From Rudanella lutea DSM 19387 (lineage in GTDB: Bacteria; Bacteroidota; Bacteroidia; Cytophagales; Spirosomataceae), in the NCBI RefSeq assembly GCF_000383955.1, contig NZ_KB913013.1, forward strand, positions 1,890,277 through 1,954,276: DNA of 64,000 nt. The letters run 5' to 3'. Within the stretch, counting starts at the first letter, position 1. Each line of letters begins with the position of its first letter. Position numbers and translations under genes: made by a program. The notes under the pieces were generated by a model. That model did no database searches and was not told the DNA's origin. It worked only from the letters and a program-made list of their open reading frames with translations. Shown one piece after another: positions 41,453 through 49,523 of this stretch.

Positions 41453-41545
41453 GTGAGGAGATAGGAGTGAGGAGTGAGGAGTTGCTGACGCGTAAGCAAT
41501 ACTCATGCGCCAGCAACTCCTCACTCCTCACTCCTATCTCCTCAC
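41453..41545. repeat. Perfect 35-bp inverted repeat of GAGTGAGGAGT words
   Basis: Arm 41453-41487 and arm 41511-41545 are perfectly complementary over 35 bases, with a 23-nt middle. The left arm is nearly pure A/G/T (GGAGTGAGGAGTGAGGAG), made of repeated words. The right arm includes the ctpA stop codon (41542-41544), and the left arm lies 16 bases upstream of the tsaB ATG. It may be a terminator or processing site, or the product of template switching. Confidence 0.8.
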
Positions 41546-43200
41546 TTCTTTAATATCCCCCGGTACTTATTCATGTCTTTGAACAGGTCGAGGGCGGCTT
41601 TCATTTCGGGATCGTTATTGAACGACACCTCTTTCATACCTTTTTGCAGGTAATAATGACCCGCAATTTCGTTTTCGAGAAGAGCCTTCAACTCCGGCTT
41701 GAACGTAACCAGATCAGCGTCTTTGCTGTGCCCCACGCGGGTTTTCAGGGCTTTGAGCTGATCCTGAATCTGATCGAAGTACTTTTCCTTTTTAGCCGAA
41801 GCTTCGAGCGTACCGAGGTCTTTTTCGACCTGCGTTGTGTAGTCGTACTCTTTGTCTTTGAGCCAGTTGGCAAACTCGGTGTACTCCGCATCGGTCAGGC
41901 GGAACTCGCGGGCGGGTTTGATAGTCGGGTGCTCGTTGCGATACTTCACGGCATAATCGAAAATCAGCCCCTTGTTGGTCAGGCTCAGCGCAATAGGCGT
42001 TGGGTTTGGCTCTTCCGTCACCAGATCGGGCAACACCCCTCCCCCATCGTACACCACCCGACCGGCCTTGGTTTTGAAAGCCGTGCGGAGCGAGTCGGGA
42101 ATTTTGCCCACGCTGCCATCGGGGTTGCGGTGGCTGTAATCAATAGCCTGAATACAGCGCCCACTCGGAATGTAGTATTTCGCGGTTGTGATTTTCAGCT
42201 TGGTATTGAACGACAGCTCCCGGGTGGTTTGTACCAGCCCTTTGCCGTAGCTCCGCTGCCCAATGAGCACCCCCCGGTCATAATCCTGAATGACACCCGC
42301 CACAATCTCAGCGGCCGATGCGCTCCGGCTGTTGACCAGCACCGCAATTGGAATCTCCAGATCGAGCGGGGGCGCCAGCGCCGTGTAGGTTTTGTTCCAC
42401 TCCTGCACCTTACCCTTGGTGGTCACCACCTCCGAATCTTTCGGGATAAACAGGTTCGAAATATCAATAGCCATGTTGAGCAACCCACCGGGGTTCTCCC
42501 GAACGTCCAGAATGAGCTTTTTCATGCCTTTCCCTTTCAGCTCAATCACCGCCTGACGCACCTCGCGGGCGGCCGTTGCCGTAAAGTCTTTGAGGTCAAT
42601 GTAGCCTACTTCGTCGTTGATCATCCCGTAGTAGGGCACGTTGGTCATTTTCACCACGTCGCGCATCACGGTCAACTCCAGCGGGTCTTTCTGCCCGTAG
42701 CGCTTCACGGTCAACTTCACGGGGGTGTTGGTTTGACCACGCAGCAGCTTACCGGGGTCGGCATCTTTGCGGTCTTTCACGGTTACGCCATCCACCTTCA
42801 GAATCTCATCACCGATACGCAAACCCGACTTTTCGGCGGGAGTGCCCTCGTAAATCATCATCACGATGCTCTTGTTCTGCCGCTGCCCCACCAATGCCCC
42901 AATTCCGTTGTAGCGGCCGGTGGTCATGGTCATGTAGTCTTCAATCTCGTCTTCGGCAAAGAAGTTGGTGTATGGGTCCAGGTTCTTGAGCATCGCGTCG
43001 ATACTCGTTTTCACCATCCGGTTGGGGTTCACCTCGTCTACGTAGTACATGTTCAGTTCCTTGAACATGGTCGCGTAGATGTCGAGGCTACGGGCAATTT
43101 CGAAGAACCGGTCGTCGCGGTTGAAGGCGGTGAGCCCACCTGCAATCATCAGGGCCGAGGTGCCAAGCAGTAGTTTTTTGCGGATAGTCATGTGCTTCAT
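41542..43200 (-). CDS. Carboxyl-terminal processing protease (S41 family)
   Basis: 552 aa with an N-terminal signal or anchor segment (MKHMTIRKKLLLGTSALMIA). A PDZ domain (about 85-170; YNGIGALVGQRQN, AEKSGLRIGDEILKVDGV) is followed by the S41 catalytic domain with ENPGGLLNMAIDISN, the Ser of SRSASAAEIVAGVIQD and the Lys of YGKGLVQT. CtpA-type proteases trim or degrade periplasmic proteins. The C-terminal 130 residues are an extra helical domain typical of Bacteroidota members. rnpA lies upstream on the same strand; the stop is inside the 35-bp inverted repeat. Confidence 0.94.
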   Translation of the reverse strand: MKHMTIRKKLLLGTSALMIAGGLTAFNRDDRFFEIARSLDIYATMFKELNMYYVDEVNPNRMVKTSIDAMLKNLDPYTNFFAEDEIEDYMTMTTGRYNGIGALVGQRQNKSIVMMIYEGTPAEKSGLRIGDEILKVDGVTVKDRKDADPGKLLRGQTNTPVKLTVKRYGQKDPLELTVMRDVVKMTNVPYYGMINDEVGYIDLKDFTATAAREVRQAVIELKGKGMKKLILDVRENPGGLLNMAIDISNLFIPKDSEVVTTKGKVQEWNKTYTALAPPLDLEIPIAVLVNSRSASAAEIVAGVIQDYDRGVLIGQRSYGKGLVQTTRELSFNTKLKITTAKYYIPSGRCIQAIDYSHRNPDGSVGKIPDSLRTAFKTKAGRVVYDGGGVLPDLVTEEPNPTPIALSLTNKGLIFDYAVKYRNEHPTIKPAREFRLTDAEYTEFANWLKDKEYDYTTQVEKDLGTLEASAKKEKYFDQIQDQLKALKTRVGHSKDADLVTFKPELKALLENEIAGHYYLQKGMKEVSFNNDPEMKAALDLFKDMNKYRGILKK

Positions 43201-43265
43201 TGTTCGTCATTTACCATTCATTGCGGCCCGTTGGCTTCGCCGAAGCGGCCGGGTGCAACACGCCA

Positions 43266-43742
43266 TCATCGGGGCGGATCAACGTGCTTCACATCTACTT
43301 TTTGCAGGGCTCGTCGCATACCGCGTTCTATATCCTCAAACGATAATTTTGTTTTGGCAATATACAAAAACGCAAGTTCTGTTGGTGGTGTATTGGCGTG
43401 CCCCAGACGTTGCTTATTTAGCCGGTACGCTTCGCGCACCCGTCGGCGCAACAGATTGCGGTCGACGGCCCGTTTAAACTGCCGCTTGGATACGTTGATG
43501 AGCACCGCCGGGAACGTTTCGGCAGGAGCTACACCGTCCGCAAGTTTCTCACTATCAGTACCTTCAGACAGCGTGTCTGGGGGTGGTGTTGGCGAGGTTT
43601 CTGACCGCGGTGGGCTATATTGATAGATCACCCGAAACGGAAAAAGGTAGAACGAATACAAGTCCGCTCTACCTTTTTGGAATAAACTCTGAATTTTCGT
43701 TTTGCCCGACAGGCGTTCTGCTTTGGGGAACGTGTGGCGCAT
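43266..43742 (-). CDS. rnpA: Ribonuclease P protein component, with a low-complexity insertion
   Basis: 158 aa from the ATG at 43742 (MRHTFPKAERLSGKTKIQSL). The RNP motif is complete (KRQFKRAVDRNLLRRRVREA). RnpA is the protein cofactor of RNase P, which matures tRNA 5' ends. Between the strand FRVIYQY and the strand FPAVLINVSK lies an insertion of about 34 residues rich in Pro, Ser, Thr and Glu (SPPRSETSPTPPPDTLSEGT and so on), which makes the protein longer than the usual 110-130. rpmH is upstream on the same strand, the classic rpmH-rnpA pair. Confidence 0.94.
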   Translation of the reverse strand: MRHTFPKAERLSGKTKIQSLFQKGRADLYSFYLFPFRVIYQYSPPRSETSPTPPPDTLSEGTDSEKLADGVAPAETFPAVLINVSKRQFKRAVDRNLLRRRVREAYRLNKQRLGHANTPPTELAFLYIAKTKLSFEDIERGMRRALQKVDVKHVDPPR

Positions 43743-43823
43743 AAGACGGTGGTTGATGATAGCGGTTGAGGGGTTGGCAGACAATTTGCCAGCAACGGGC
43801 CACTACCGGCTACAAATCAGCCA

Positions 43824-43991
43824 CTACAATTTGAAGCGATTGCCTTTCTTCTCGTCAGAAACAGTCAGTTTGTGACGACCTTTCGCCCGACGACGAGCCA
43901 AAACGTTCCGGCCATTAGGCGTCGACATACGCTCACGGAAACCGTGCTTGTTTCTCCGCTTGCGATTTGAGGGTTGATATGTTCTTTTCAT
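43824..43991 (-). CDS. rpmH: 50S ribosomal protein L34
   Basis: 55 aa: [20 protein letters not shown], then [20 protein letters not shown] and a short tail [15 protein letters not shown]. This is L34, with the N-terminal MKRTYQPS and the RAKGRxKL motif; the tail of about ten residues beyond the E. coli protein is usual in Bacteroidota. The gene starts at ATG 43991. A TTG-N20-TAATTTTG promoter lies about 48-78 bases upstream. rnpA follows on the same strand. Confidence 0.97.
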   Translation of the reverse strand: MKRTYQPSNRKRRNKHGFRERMSTPNGRNVLARRRAKGRHKLTVSDEKKGNRFKL

Positions 43992-44038
43992 TGCCGTATA
44001 AATTCAATAGCGTAATGCCTGTTTCCAAAATGAGTCCG

Positions 44039-44069
44039 CAAAATTACGCGATACCCGGCTATATTACAA
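44039..44069 (-). promoter_or_regulatory. Promoter of rpmH-rnpA
   Basis: On the minus strand TTG (44067-44069), 20-base spacer, TAATTTTG (44039-44046), matching the Bacteroidota consensus. The implied leader is about 45 bases. Confidence 0.65.
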
Positions 44070-44181
44070 GGAGTGTCTTGAATTTAAGTGGTTTACCGTT
44101 TATTGTTTTTTGTTTTTAACCCCGCAAAACACATATAACTTATGATTATCAACCACTTATACAACATATCTAACCAGAGAC

Positions 44182-44270
44182 TTCAGCACTGGGCATTCGG
44201 ACTTCAGACAATAGACGTTAAACTCACTACTATTCTTTAGAGAAGTATAATATCTTATATCCAGTACTGA
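44182..44270. mobile_element. E2 element copy b (degenerate)
   Basis: Starts TTCAGCACTGGGCATTCGGA and ends CCAGTACTGA, and matches the E2 element at 16517-16613 strongly over its first 50 bases (CGGACTTCAGACA then TAGACGTTA). Its terminal repeats have drifted, and no clean 8-bp direct repeat remains, so it is an older copy. Confidence 0.6.
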
Positions 44271-44408
44271 GACCAGAAACTGTGAACGCTGGCATAGACT
44301 CTAACGGGCTATACCTTAGCCCAGCCTACCTGTTTGCCATAGGCATACACACAAACCGACCCCTCAGCGGCTTTTCGCCCCGCAAACAATCCCGTGCTTT
44401 CGGCGTAT

Positions 44409-44416
44409 TACCTTTG
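44409..44416 (+). promoter_or_regulatory. Candidate -7 box (TACCTTTG) for the M61 peptidase gene
   Basis: Exact TAnnTTTG match, 87 bases upstream of the ATG. No -33 TTTG at the expected distance. Confidence 0.3.
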
Positions 44417-44503
44417 TCTGTTGCTTAGTTGATCGGTTTGGGAAAACGGAGGCCCTGCGTTCCGGTGCCCCCTAAACGAACAACCTAAACCTTACTGAAT
44501 CGT

Positions 44504-45928
44504 ATGCATTACCGTCTCGCTGCCGACCCCTCGCTACCCCATTATATTGCCGTAGAAGCCCGACTTACCCAGGTAACTCAGGCTGAAGTTGAACTACAAT
44601 TACCCGCCTGGCGGCCGGGTCGGTACGAACTCCAGCACTTTGCCAAAAACATTCAGCGGTTTACGGTGACCGACGGCGCGGGCAACCCACTGCCTTTCCG
44701 GAAAATCACGAAAGACCGGTGGCTGGTGCAAACCGGCGGGGCACCGGAAGTGGTAGCGCACTATAACTACTACGCCAACCTGATTAATGCCGGTAGCAGC
44801 TACCTGAGCGACGAGGCCGACGCAAGTCCCATGCTGTACGTGAATCCGGTAAACCTGTGTTTGTACGCGGAGGGACGTATCCACGAACCATGCACCCTCG
44901 AACTGGCCATTCCGGCCGACTGGGTCATTGCCTGCGGCATGGCGCAAACTGCCCCCCAAACCCTGTACGCCCGTGATTTTTACGAACTGGTCGACTGCCC
45001 ACTCATTGCGGCTCCGGCCCTGCATCAGATTCAGTACGAGGCTCGTGGCGTTGATTTTACGGTTTGGGTGGCCGGTCGGATGGCCTTCGACCCCGAGCGG
45101 GTTGTGCGTGATTTCAAACGGTTTTCCGAAACGCAAATTGACCTGTTTGGCGAGTTTCCCGAGGAGAACTACCATTTCCTGACGATTGTGCTGCCCGTAG
45201 CGCATTATCATGGCGTGGAGCACCGCAACAGTACGGTGCTGGTACTGGGGCCCGCCGACGAGGGCGAAGGCCTCTACACCGATCTGCTGGGCGTGGCTTC
45301 GCATGAGTTGTTTCATGCCTGGAATGTAATCCGAATCCGCCCGGCCGAACTCCTGCCTTACAATTTCACCGGCGAAAACTATTTCCCTACCTGCTTCGTG
45401 GCTGAAGGCGTAACTACATACTACGGTGACCTGATGCTGCGCCGGTCGGGGGTATTCAACGATAATGCGTATCTCAAAGAGCTGCACGTAACCCTAAAAC
45501 GGCATTTTGAGGCCAACGGGCGCGCTTTTCAGTCGCTCACCGAATCATCGTGGGATTTGTGGCTCGATGGGTATGACAAGGGTGTCCCCGACCGGAAAGT
45601 ATCGGTGTACCATAAAGGAGCCATTGTGGCGCTTATTCTGGATTTGCACCTCCGGCAGATAAGTGGAGGCACCCGGTCCCTCGACGATGTGATGCGGCTT
45701 ATGTGGCAGCGGTTCGGAAAGCCCTTTGTGGGCTATACCCTGGCCGATTACCGAGCCGTGACCGAAGAAGTCGCGGGCGAGTCGCTGGACTGGTATTACG
45801 ACACCTGCATCTTCGGCAATGAATCGCTGCTGCCTCTGCTAAATAGCTATCTGAACCCGCTTGGGCTCACCGTCTCGACCGACGAAAACGGGAGTATTCA
45901 ATTGACCCCCTTTAGCCAGGCTGCTTAA
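44504..45928 (+). CDS. M61-family metallopeptidase (glycyl aminopeptidase-like), short form
   Basis: 474 aa. An N-terminal beta domain (1-170: LPAWRPGRYELQHFAKNIQR is the family signature) leads to a thermolysin-like domain with the zinc motif HELFH at 267-271, within SHELFHAWNVIRIRP, and a downstream Glu in VAEGVTTYYGDL. Typical M61 proteins are about 580-620 aa with a C-terminal PDZ domain; this one ends after the catalytic helices, so the PDZ domain is absent. No signal peptide is visible. M61 enzymes cleave N-terminal Gly or Ala; the target is unknown. Its stop codon lies in a terminator loop. Confidence 0.9.
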   Translation: MHYRLAADPSLPHYIAVEARLTQVTQAEVELQLPAWRPGRYELQHFAKNIQRFTVTDGAGNPLPFRKITKDRWLVQTGGAPEVVAHYNYYANLINAGSSYLSDEADASPMLYVNPVNLCLYAEGRIHEPCTLELAIPADWVIACGMAQTAPQTLYARDFYELVDCPLIAAPALHQIQYEARGVDFTVWVAGRMAFDPERVVRDFKRFSETQIDLFGEFPEENYHFLTIVLPVAHYHGVEHRNSTVLVLGPADEGEGLYTDLLGVASHELFHAWNVIRIRPAELLPYNFTGENYFPTCFVAEGVTTYYGDLMLRRSGVFNDNAYLKELHVTLKRHFEANGRAFQSLTESSWDLWLDGYDKGVPDRKVSVYHKGAIVALILDLHLRQISGGTRSLDDVMRLMWQRFGKPFVGYTLADYRAVTEEVAGESLDWYYDTCIFGNESLLPLLNSYLNPLGLTVSTDENGSIQLTPFSQAA

Positions 45929-45947
45929 CTCAGGCCTGGCTCTTTTT
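45914..45947 (+). terminator. Intrinsic terminator of the M61 peptidase gene
   Basis: Stem AGCCAGGC/GCCTGGCT, 12-nt loop holding the stop codon, followed by CTTTTT. The last codons of the gene therefore form the left arm. Confidence 0.75.
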
Positions 45948-46139
45948 GGCAACTGACGCAACGCGCACCAGATCTAGTACACAAATCCTATCATACATAT
46001 ATTGTTAATGCGGTAACTATCAATTGATTAAATATTCAATGTAACCGATGCTTTAATTTATTTTTCATGGCTTACTGAGCATATTTGCCTGTATATTTAC
46101 CGCCGGCAGTCTCAGCCCAATTCAACCCATTAAAATCGT

Positions 46140-47501
46140 ATGATTACCTCTTTACTAAGGATCAGTTTACTCGTAGCCCTACTGGCACCCGCTGTAGGCT
46201 TCTCTCAATCAGCCCCTTCGGCTTCAGACTATTTCAACGAAGGTATCCAGAAAAGTAACGCCAAAGATTACCCCGGCGCGTTGCAGGCCTTTACTACGGC
46301 CATCATTATGAATCCGGAAAACGCGCCGAGTTATTACAACCGGGCGTTGGCCAAAATCAGCCTGAACGACATTCAGGGGGCTATTTTGGACCTGGATCAG
46401 GCCATCGAATTAAACCCACAGGATGCCAACGCATTTCTGTACCGGGGAATTAACCGGACAAAGATCGACGATTTCCGGGGGGCTGTGCAGGACTTCAACC
46501 GCGCCATCGAGATCAACCCCAACGACGCCCTGCTGTACTATCATCGCGGGCTTAGCCGGGCGCAGGTCAACTACCTGGCATCGGCATTGGCCGACTTCAA
46601 CAAGGCGGCTACGCTGGCTCCTAACGACGTAAATATACTTACGGCGCGGGGCAACTGTAAGACACAGATGAACGACTTCAAAGGGGCCCTCGCCGACTTC
46701 AGTCTCGCCCTCGAAAAGTCGCCGAACAAATCGCAGGCTCTGGCCGGCCGGGGCTACGCCCGCTTACGGCTCGAAGACGCCAAAGGGGCCCTCGCCGATT
46801 TTGTGCGGGCTATCGAAATCAGCCCCAATGACCCCGATCTGTTTTACAAGCGTGGGCTCGTGAAATCGCGCATTGGTGATTTTGAAGGCGCAACGGCCGA
46901 CTTTGATAAGACCCTCCAACTGGAGCCGAGCCACTTCCGGGCGCATTTTAGCCGGGGGTACTGCCGCAGCCGTCTGGGTAGCCAGAAACAGGCCATCAGC
47001 GACATCGACAAGTCGATTGAGATGGGCAACACCAACCTCCAGACCAAGGCGTACTACAGCGAATTTATCACGCAAAACCTGTTGCCGCTGCTGGGCACGG
47101 TGGTTCAGGACCGGTACAAGATCAACGAACTCCCCGACGACCGGTCGGACGCGTTTTTGCTCCGGGGGCTGCTCAAAAACGCGTCGGGTGAAGGTAAATC
47201 CGCTTTGGTCGACCTAAACCGGGCCATCGAGCTTAACCCGACTAATGCCGAGTCGTATTTTATCCGAAGCATCATCCGCTCGTCGCTCGGCGATCAGCGC
47301 GGAGCTGTCATCGACTGCAATAGCGCTGTAAAACTGAACCCCCGTCATGGTGAAGCGTATTACCTACGCGGGGTGGTTCGCTATGATACCGGCGACGAAC
47401 AGGCGGGCTGCATTGACCTCAGCCGCGCGGGCGAACTGGGTTATACGCCCGCTTACAAGATCATTGGTGAGAAGTGCAACCGCGTAACCGCTCAGCGGTA
47501 A
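46140..47501 (+). CDS. Exported TPR-repeat protein
   Basis: 453 aa with a signal peptide (MITSLLRISLLVALLAPAVG, then FSQSAPS). The rest is about ten TPR units of 34 residues, regular through residues 25-440, with units ending in variants of ALADFNKAAxLxPNDxxxL. The repeats are very alike (IQGAILDLDQAIELNPQDAN, FRGAVQDFNRAIEINPNDAL), pointing to expansion by internal duplication. There is no catalytic domain. TPR arrays bind proteins; a periplasmic scaffold role is likely. It stands alone, with a long nested palindrome after it and VanZ convergent. Confidence 0.85.
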   Translation: MITSLLRISLLVALLAPAVGFSQSAPSASDYFNEGIQKSNAKDYPGALQAFTTAIIMNPENAPSYYNRALAKISLNDIQGAILDLDQAIELNPQDANAFLYRGINRTKIDDFRGAVQDFNRAIEINPNDALLYYHRGLSRAQVNYLASALADFNKAATLAPNDVNILTARGNCKTQMNDFKGALADFSLALEKSPNKSQALAGRGYARLRLEDAKGALADFVRAIEISPNDPDLFYKRGLVKSRIGDFEGATADFDKTLQLEPSHFRAHFSRGYCRSRLGSQKQAISDIDKSIEMGNTNLQTKAYYSEFITQNLLPLLGTVVQDRYKINELPDDRSDAFLLRGLLKNASGEGKSALVDLNRAIELNPTNAESYFIRSIIRSSLGDQRGAVIDCNSAVKLNPRHGEAYYLRGVVRYDTGDEQAGCIDLSRAGELGYTPAYKIIGEKCNRVTAQR

Positions 47502-47594
47502 ACTTAGCTGGCTTGTCGTTTTGGGTTGGAGTTCCCTGGGTAAAGCCAGGTGCTTCAGCTATTTTCACAAAGCCCTCGAACGGACTCAATAGGG

Positions 47595-47864
47595 ACAAAC
47601 ATGAGTCATCCCGAATTTTCAACATCTTGATGGTTCAGGCCCAAGTTCCCCAGGATGCCCCGTTAGGGGCCTAATGTCTATAGCTAACGGGAAAATGATC
47701 CAAATAACCGAGCCCCGAAGGGGCGTAACTTGATTCGAGTTACGCCCCTTCGGGGCTCGGGTTCTCGTGGGAGACGACTTTTCTACCAACATTGAGCCCC
47801 TAACGGGGCATTGGGTTGGGTCGAGGCCTAGACTACCCTAAAATTCGGGATGACTCATGTTTGT
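47595..47864. repeat. Nested palindromic element, about 270 bp
   Basis: Three concentric inverted repeats: an outer 25-bp perfect pair (47595-47619 / 47840-47864), a middle 16-bp pair ATGCCCCGTTAGGGGC / GCCCCTAACGGGGCAT (47655-47670 / 47796-47811), and an inner 23-bp pair around CCGAAGGGGCGTAACT (47708-47730 / 47738-47760). It lies between the convergent TPR and VanZ genes. The GCCCC-A/T-GGGGC cores look like REP/BIME elements linked to Y1 transposases, but no transposase is near. Confidence 0.7.
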
Positions 47865-47887
47865 GTAAGAAGCCAGATACGGACAAA

Positions 47888-48241
47888 TCAGGAACGCCGG
47901 TTACGAAACCGTTCGGCAAGCAGGGCTACCACTACGCCCACCACTACGCCTACGGCATCGGCCAGCCCATCGTACCAGTCGAAGGTGCGGCCGATGGGCA
48001 TGATTCCCTGCCAGACTTCGATCAGCATACCGTAGGCGATGCCAGCCAGTACCACCATCCACGGTCGGCGGCCCAGATTTACCCACAGGATACCGAAAAT
48101 AAAGAAAACGCCCGCATGGTTCCACTTGTCGGAGTTGGTCAGGTTCACCTTGCCGTTGCCCGGTAGCGAGCAGGCCACGAAAATGGCGATGGTCCAGCCT
48201 ACTGCCAACCAGTATTGTAAAGATCGACCGGCAATTGTCAT
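47888..48241 (-). CDS. VanZ-like membrane protein
   Basis: 117 aa with three or four membrane helices: WLAVGWTIAIFVACSLPG (about 10-28), KWNHAGVFFIFGILWVNL with the VanZ-type KxxHxxxF pattern, VVLAGIAYGMLIEVWQGIM, and a last helix. The Glu of GMLIEVWQ is conserved in the family. VanZ of Tn1546 gives low-level teicoplanin resistance; most relatives have unknown roles. It overlaps the upstream gldF stop by four bases (ATGA), so the two are translationally coupled. Confidence 0.88.
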   Translation of the reverse strand: MTIAGRSLQYWLAVGWTIAIFVACSLPGNGKVNLTNSDKWNHAGVFFIFGILWVNLGRRPWMVVLAGIAYGMLIEVWQGIMPIGRTFDWYDGLADAVGVVVGVVVALLAERFRNRRS

Positions 48242-48954
48242 CGGAGTCGGCGCGTAGTCAGAAAGAGAAAAAAGGCCGTAAGGCTCACAAAATACACCAC
48301 ATTGCGGGAGTCGATAAGTCCCCGGCCCAGGGCGCGGTACTGTTCATCGAAAGCTACGTAAGCAAAATAATAGCCCAGATTACCAAGAGCGCCCAGGCCC
48401 GCCAGCGAGCTCAGGCCCACGTAAAACAGAAAAGACACAAACACACCGAGCACAAACGCCACCACCTGATTGTCGTTGAGCGACGAGGCCCACAACCCAA
48501 TAGCCACAAACACAGCTCCGAGCAGCAGTAACCCTACATACGAGCCCAGCACTGCCGCCGAATCGATATTGCCGGGCGGGTTGCCCAATTGATACAGCGT
48601 GAGGTAGTACAAGGCTGTAGGCAATAGCGTGAGGGCTACCAGCAGCCAGCAAGCCAGAAACTTGCCGCCCACAATGGCCCGGCGACTCACGGGTTGGGTC
48701 AGCAGCCATTCGAGCGTGCCGGTACGTACCTCGTCGGCAATGGAGCGCATGGTAATAGCCGGTACCAGAAACAGCATCACATACGGCACCAGGTTGAAAA
48801 ACGCGGCCATATCGGCATAGCCGTATTCCAGCAGACTGGTATCCGGAAACACCCACAACATCAGGCCCGTGGCGGTCAGAAATACCGCCATGATGATGTA
48901 CGCGATGGGCGAACTGAAAAATTGGTTAATCTCTTTCCGAAAAATGGCCAGCAT
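48238..48954 (-). CDS. gldF: Gliding motility ABC transporter permease GldF
   Basis: 238 aa from the ATG at 48954. Six membrane helices and the ABC-2 permease pattern: MLAIFRKEINQFFSSPIAYI at the N-terminus, FLVPAITMRSIADEVRTGTL and EWLLTQPVSRRAIVGGKFLA. GldF with GldG and the ATPase GldA is one of the proteins needed for gliding in Flavobacterium johnsoniae, though its role in the motor is debated. No gldG or gldA gene is adjacent here; VanZ follows instead. The start overlaps the stop of the upstream DUF4199 gene by one base (TGATG). Confidence 0.85.
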   Translation of the reverse strand: MLAIFRKEINQFFSSPIAYIIMAVFLTATGLMLWVFPDTSLLEYGYADMAAFFNLVPYVMLFLVPAITMRSIADEVRTGTLEWLLTQPVSRRAIVGGKFLACWLLVALTLLPTALYYLTLYQLGNPPGNIDSAAVLGSYVGLLLLGAVFVAIGLWASSLNDNQVVAFVLGVFVSFLFYVGLSSLAGLGALGNLGYYFAYVAFDEQYRALGRGLIDSRNVVYFVSLTAFFLFLTTRRLR

Positions 48955-49484
48955 CAATCAAAGGGGTTCGTTTTTTTGCGGCTTACGAACGCGCTCACCA
49001 ATAACGACAAAAGGAAGCCCCAAAATATCCAGCCGAGAATTCCGGTGATGAAACTGATGCCGCTCACCCCTTTTTTCTGCTGATCGGCGAGGGCGTCCAT
49101 CTGCTCATCGTATTTCTCCAGTTGCTCATCGGGCACGTTGAAGCCTTCCATAAAATCGCGGGTTTGCGCCAGCGTTTTTACCACCACATCGGGGTCAATA
49201 AACGCCGTGTACACCATGGTATAGGTAGTGTCGAGCAGGCCAATAATAGCAAACATCTGTACGCCAAGGCTCAGGCCTTCGGTGTAGGTCATGTAGCCGC
49301 CGTTCTGCTCCCGAAGCTCCCGCATGGTCAGTATCAGGCCAACCAGCAGGATAACCAGGGTGAGAGCCGGAAACGCAAAACTAAAGTAATAACCCAGTGC
49401 GTACCGGATCGACGTCATCAAGATTTCGACTAAGGCCGTCATCAGGCCCCATTTAAGCGCAACACGTGCGGGAGATGGTTCCAT
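48954..49484 (-). CDS. DUF4199 domain membrane protein, copy B
   Basis: 176 aa, four membrane helices. Typical DUF4199 pattern: N-terminal PARVALKWGLMTALVEILMT, a second helix pair around LTLVILLVGLILTMRELREQ, GYMTYTEGLSLGVQMFAIIG, and a last helix before the basic tail SRKKTNPFD. The region between helices 3 and 4 is a charged extracytoplasmic or cytoplasmic loop (DFMEGFNVPDEQLEKYDEQM). Function unknown. It follows a paralogue with 39 bases between, and is coupled to gldF. Confidence 0.85.
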   Translation of the reverse strand: MEPSPARVALKWGLMTALVEILMTSIRYALGYYFSFAFPALTLVILLVGLILTMRELREQNGGYMTYTEGLSLGVQMFAIIGLLDTTYTMVYTAFIDPDVVVKTLAQTRDFMEGFNVPDEQLEKYDEQMDALADQQKKGVSGISFITGILGWIFWGFLLSLLVSAFVSRKKTNPFD

Positions 49485-49523
49485 CGTTTGTTTGAAGGTG
49501 GTTAAGGGGTGTACGGTTCAGGC

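Larger units (their letters stand above)
43992..44503. other. Divergent intergenic region between rpmH and the M61 peptidase gene
   Basis: 512 bases without a gene. It holds the rpmH promoter (44039-44069), an AT-rich stretch (44075-44165), an E2-type element (44182-44270) and a possible -7 box TACCTTTG (44409-44416) for the peptidase gene. Nothing else was recognised. Confidence 0.6.

Noticed and set aside
41644-43173. 509-codon plus-strand frame opposite ctpA
   Set aside because: It is rich in His, Val and Gly in the pattern of an antisense shadow, and the minus strand has a clear S41 protease.
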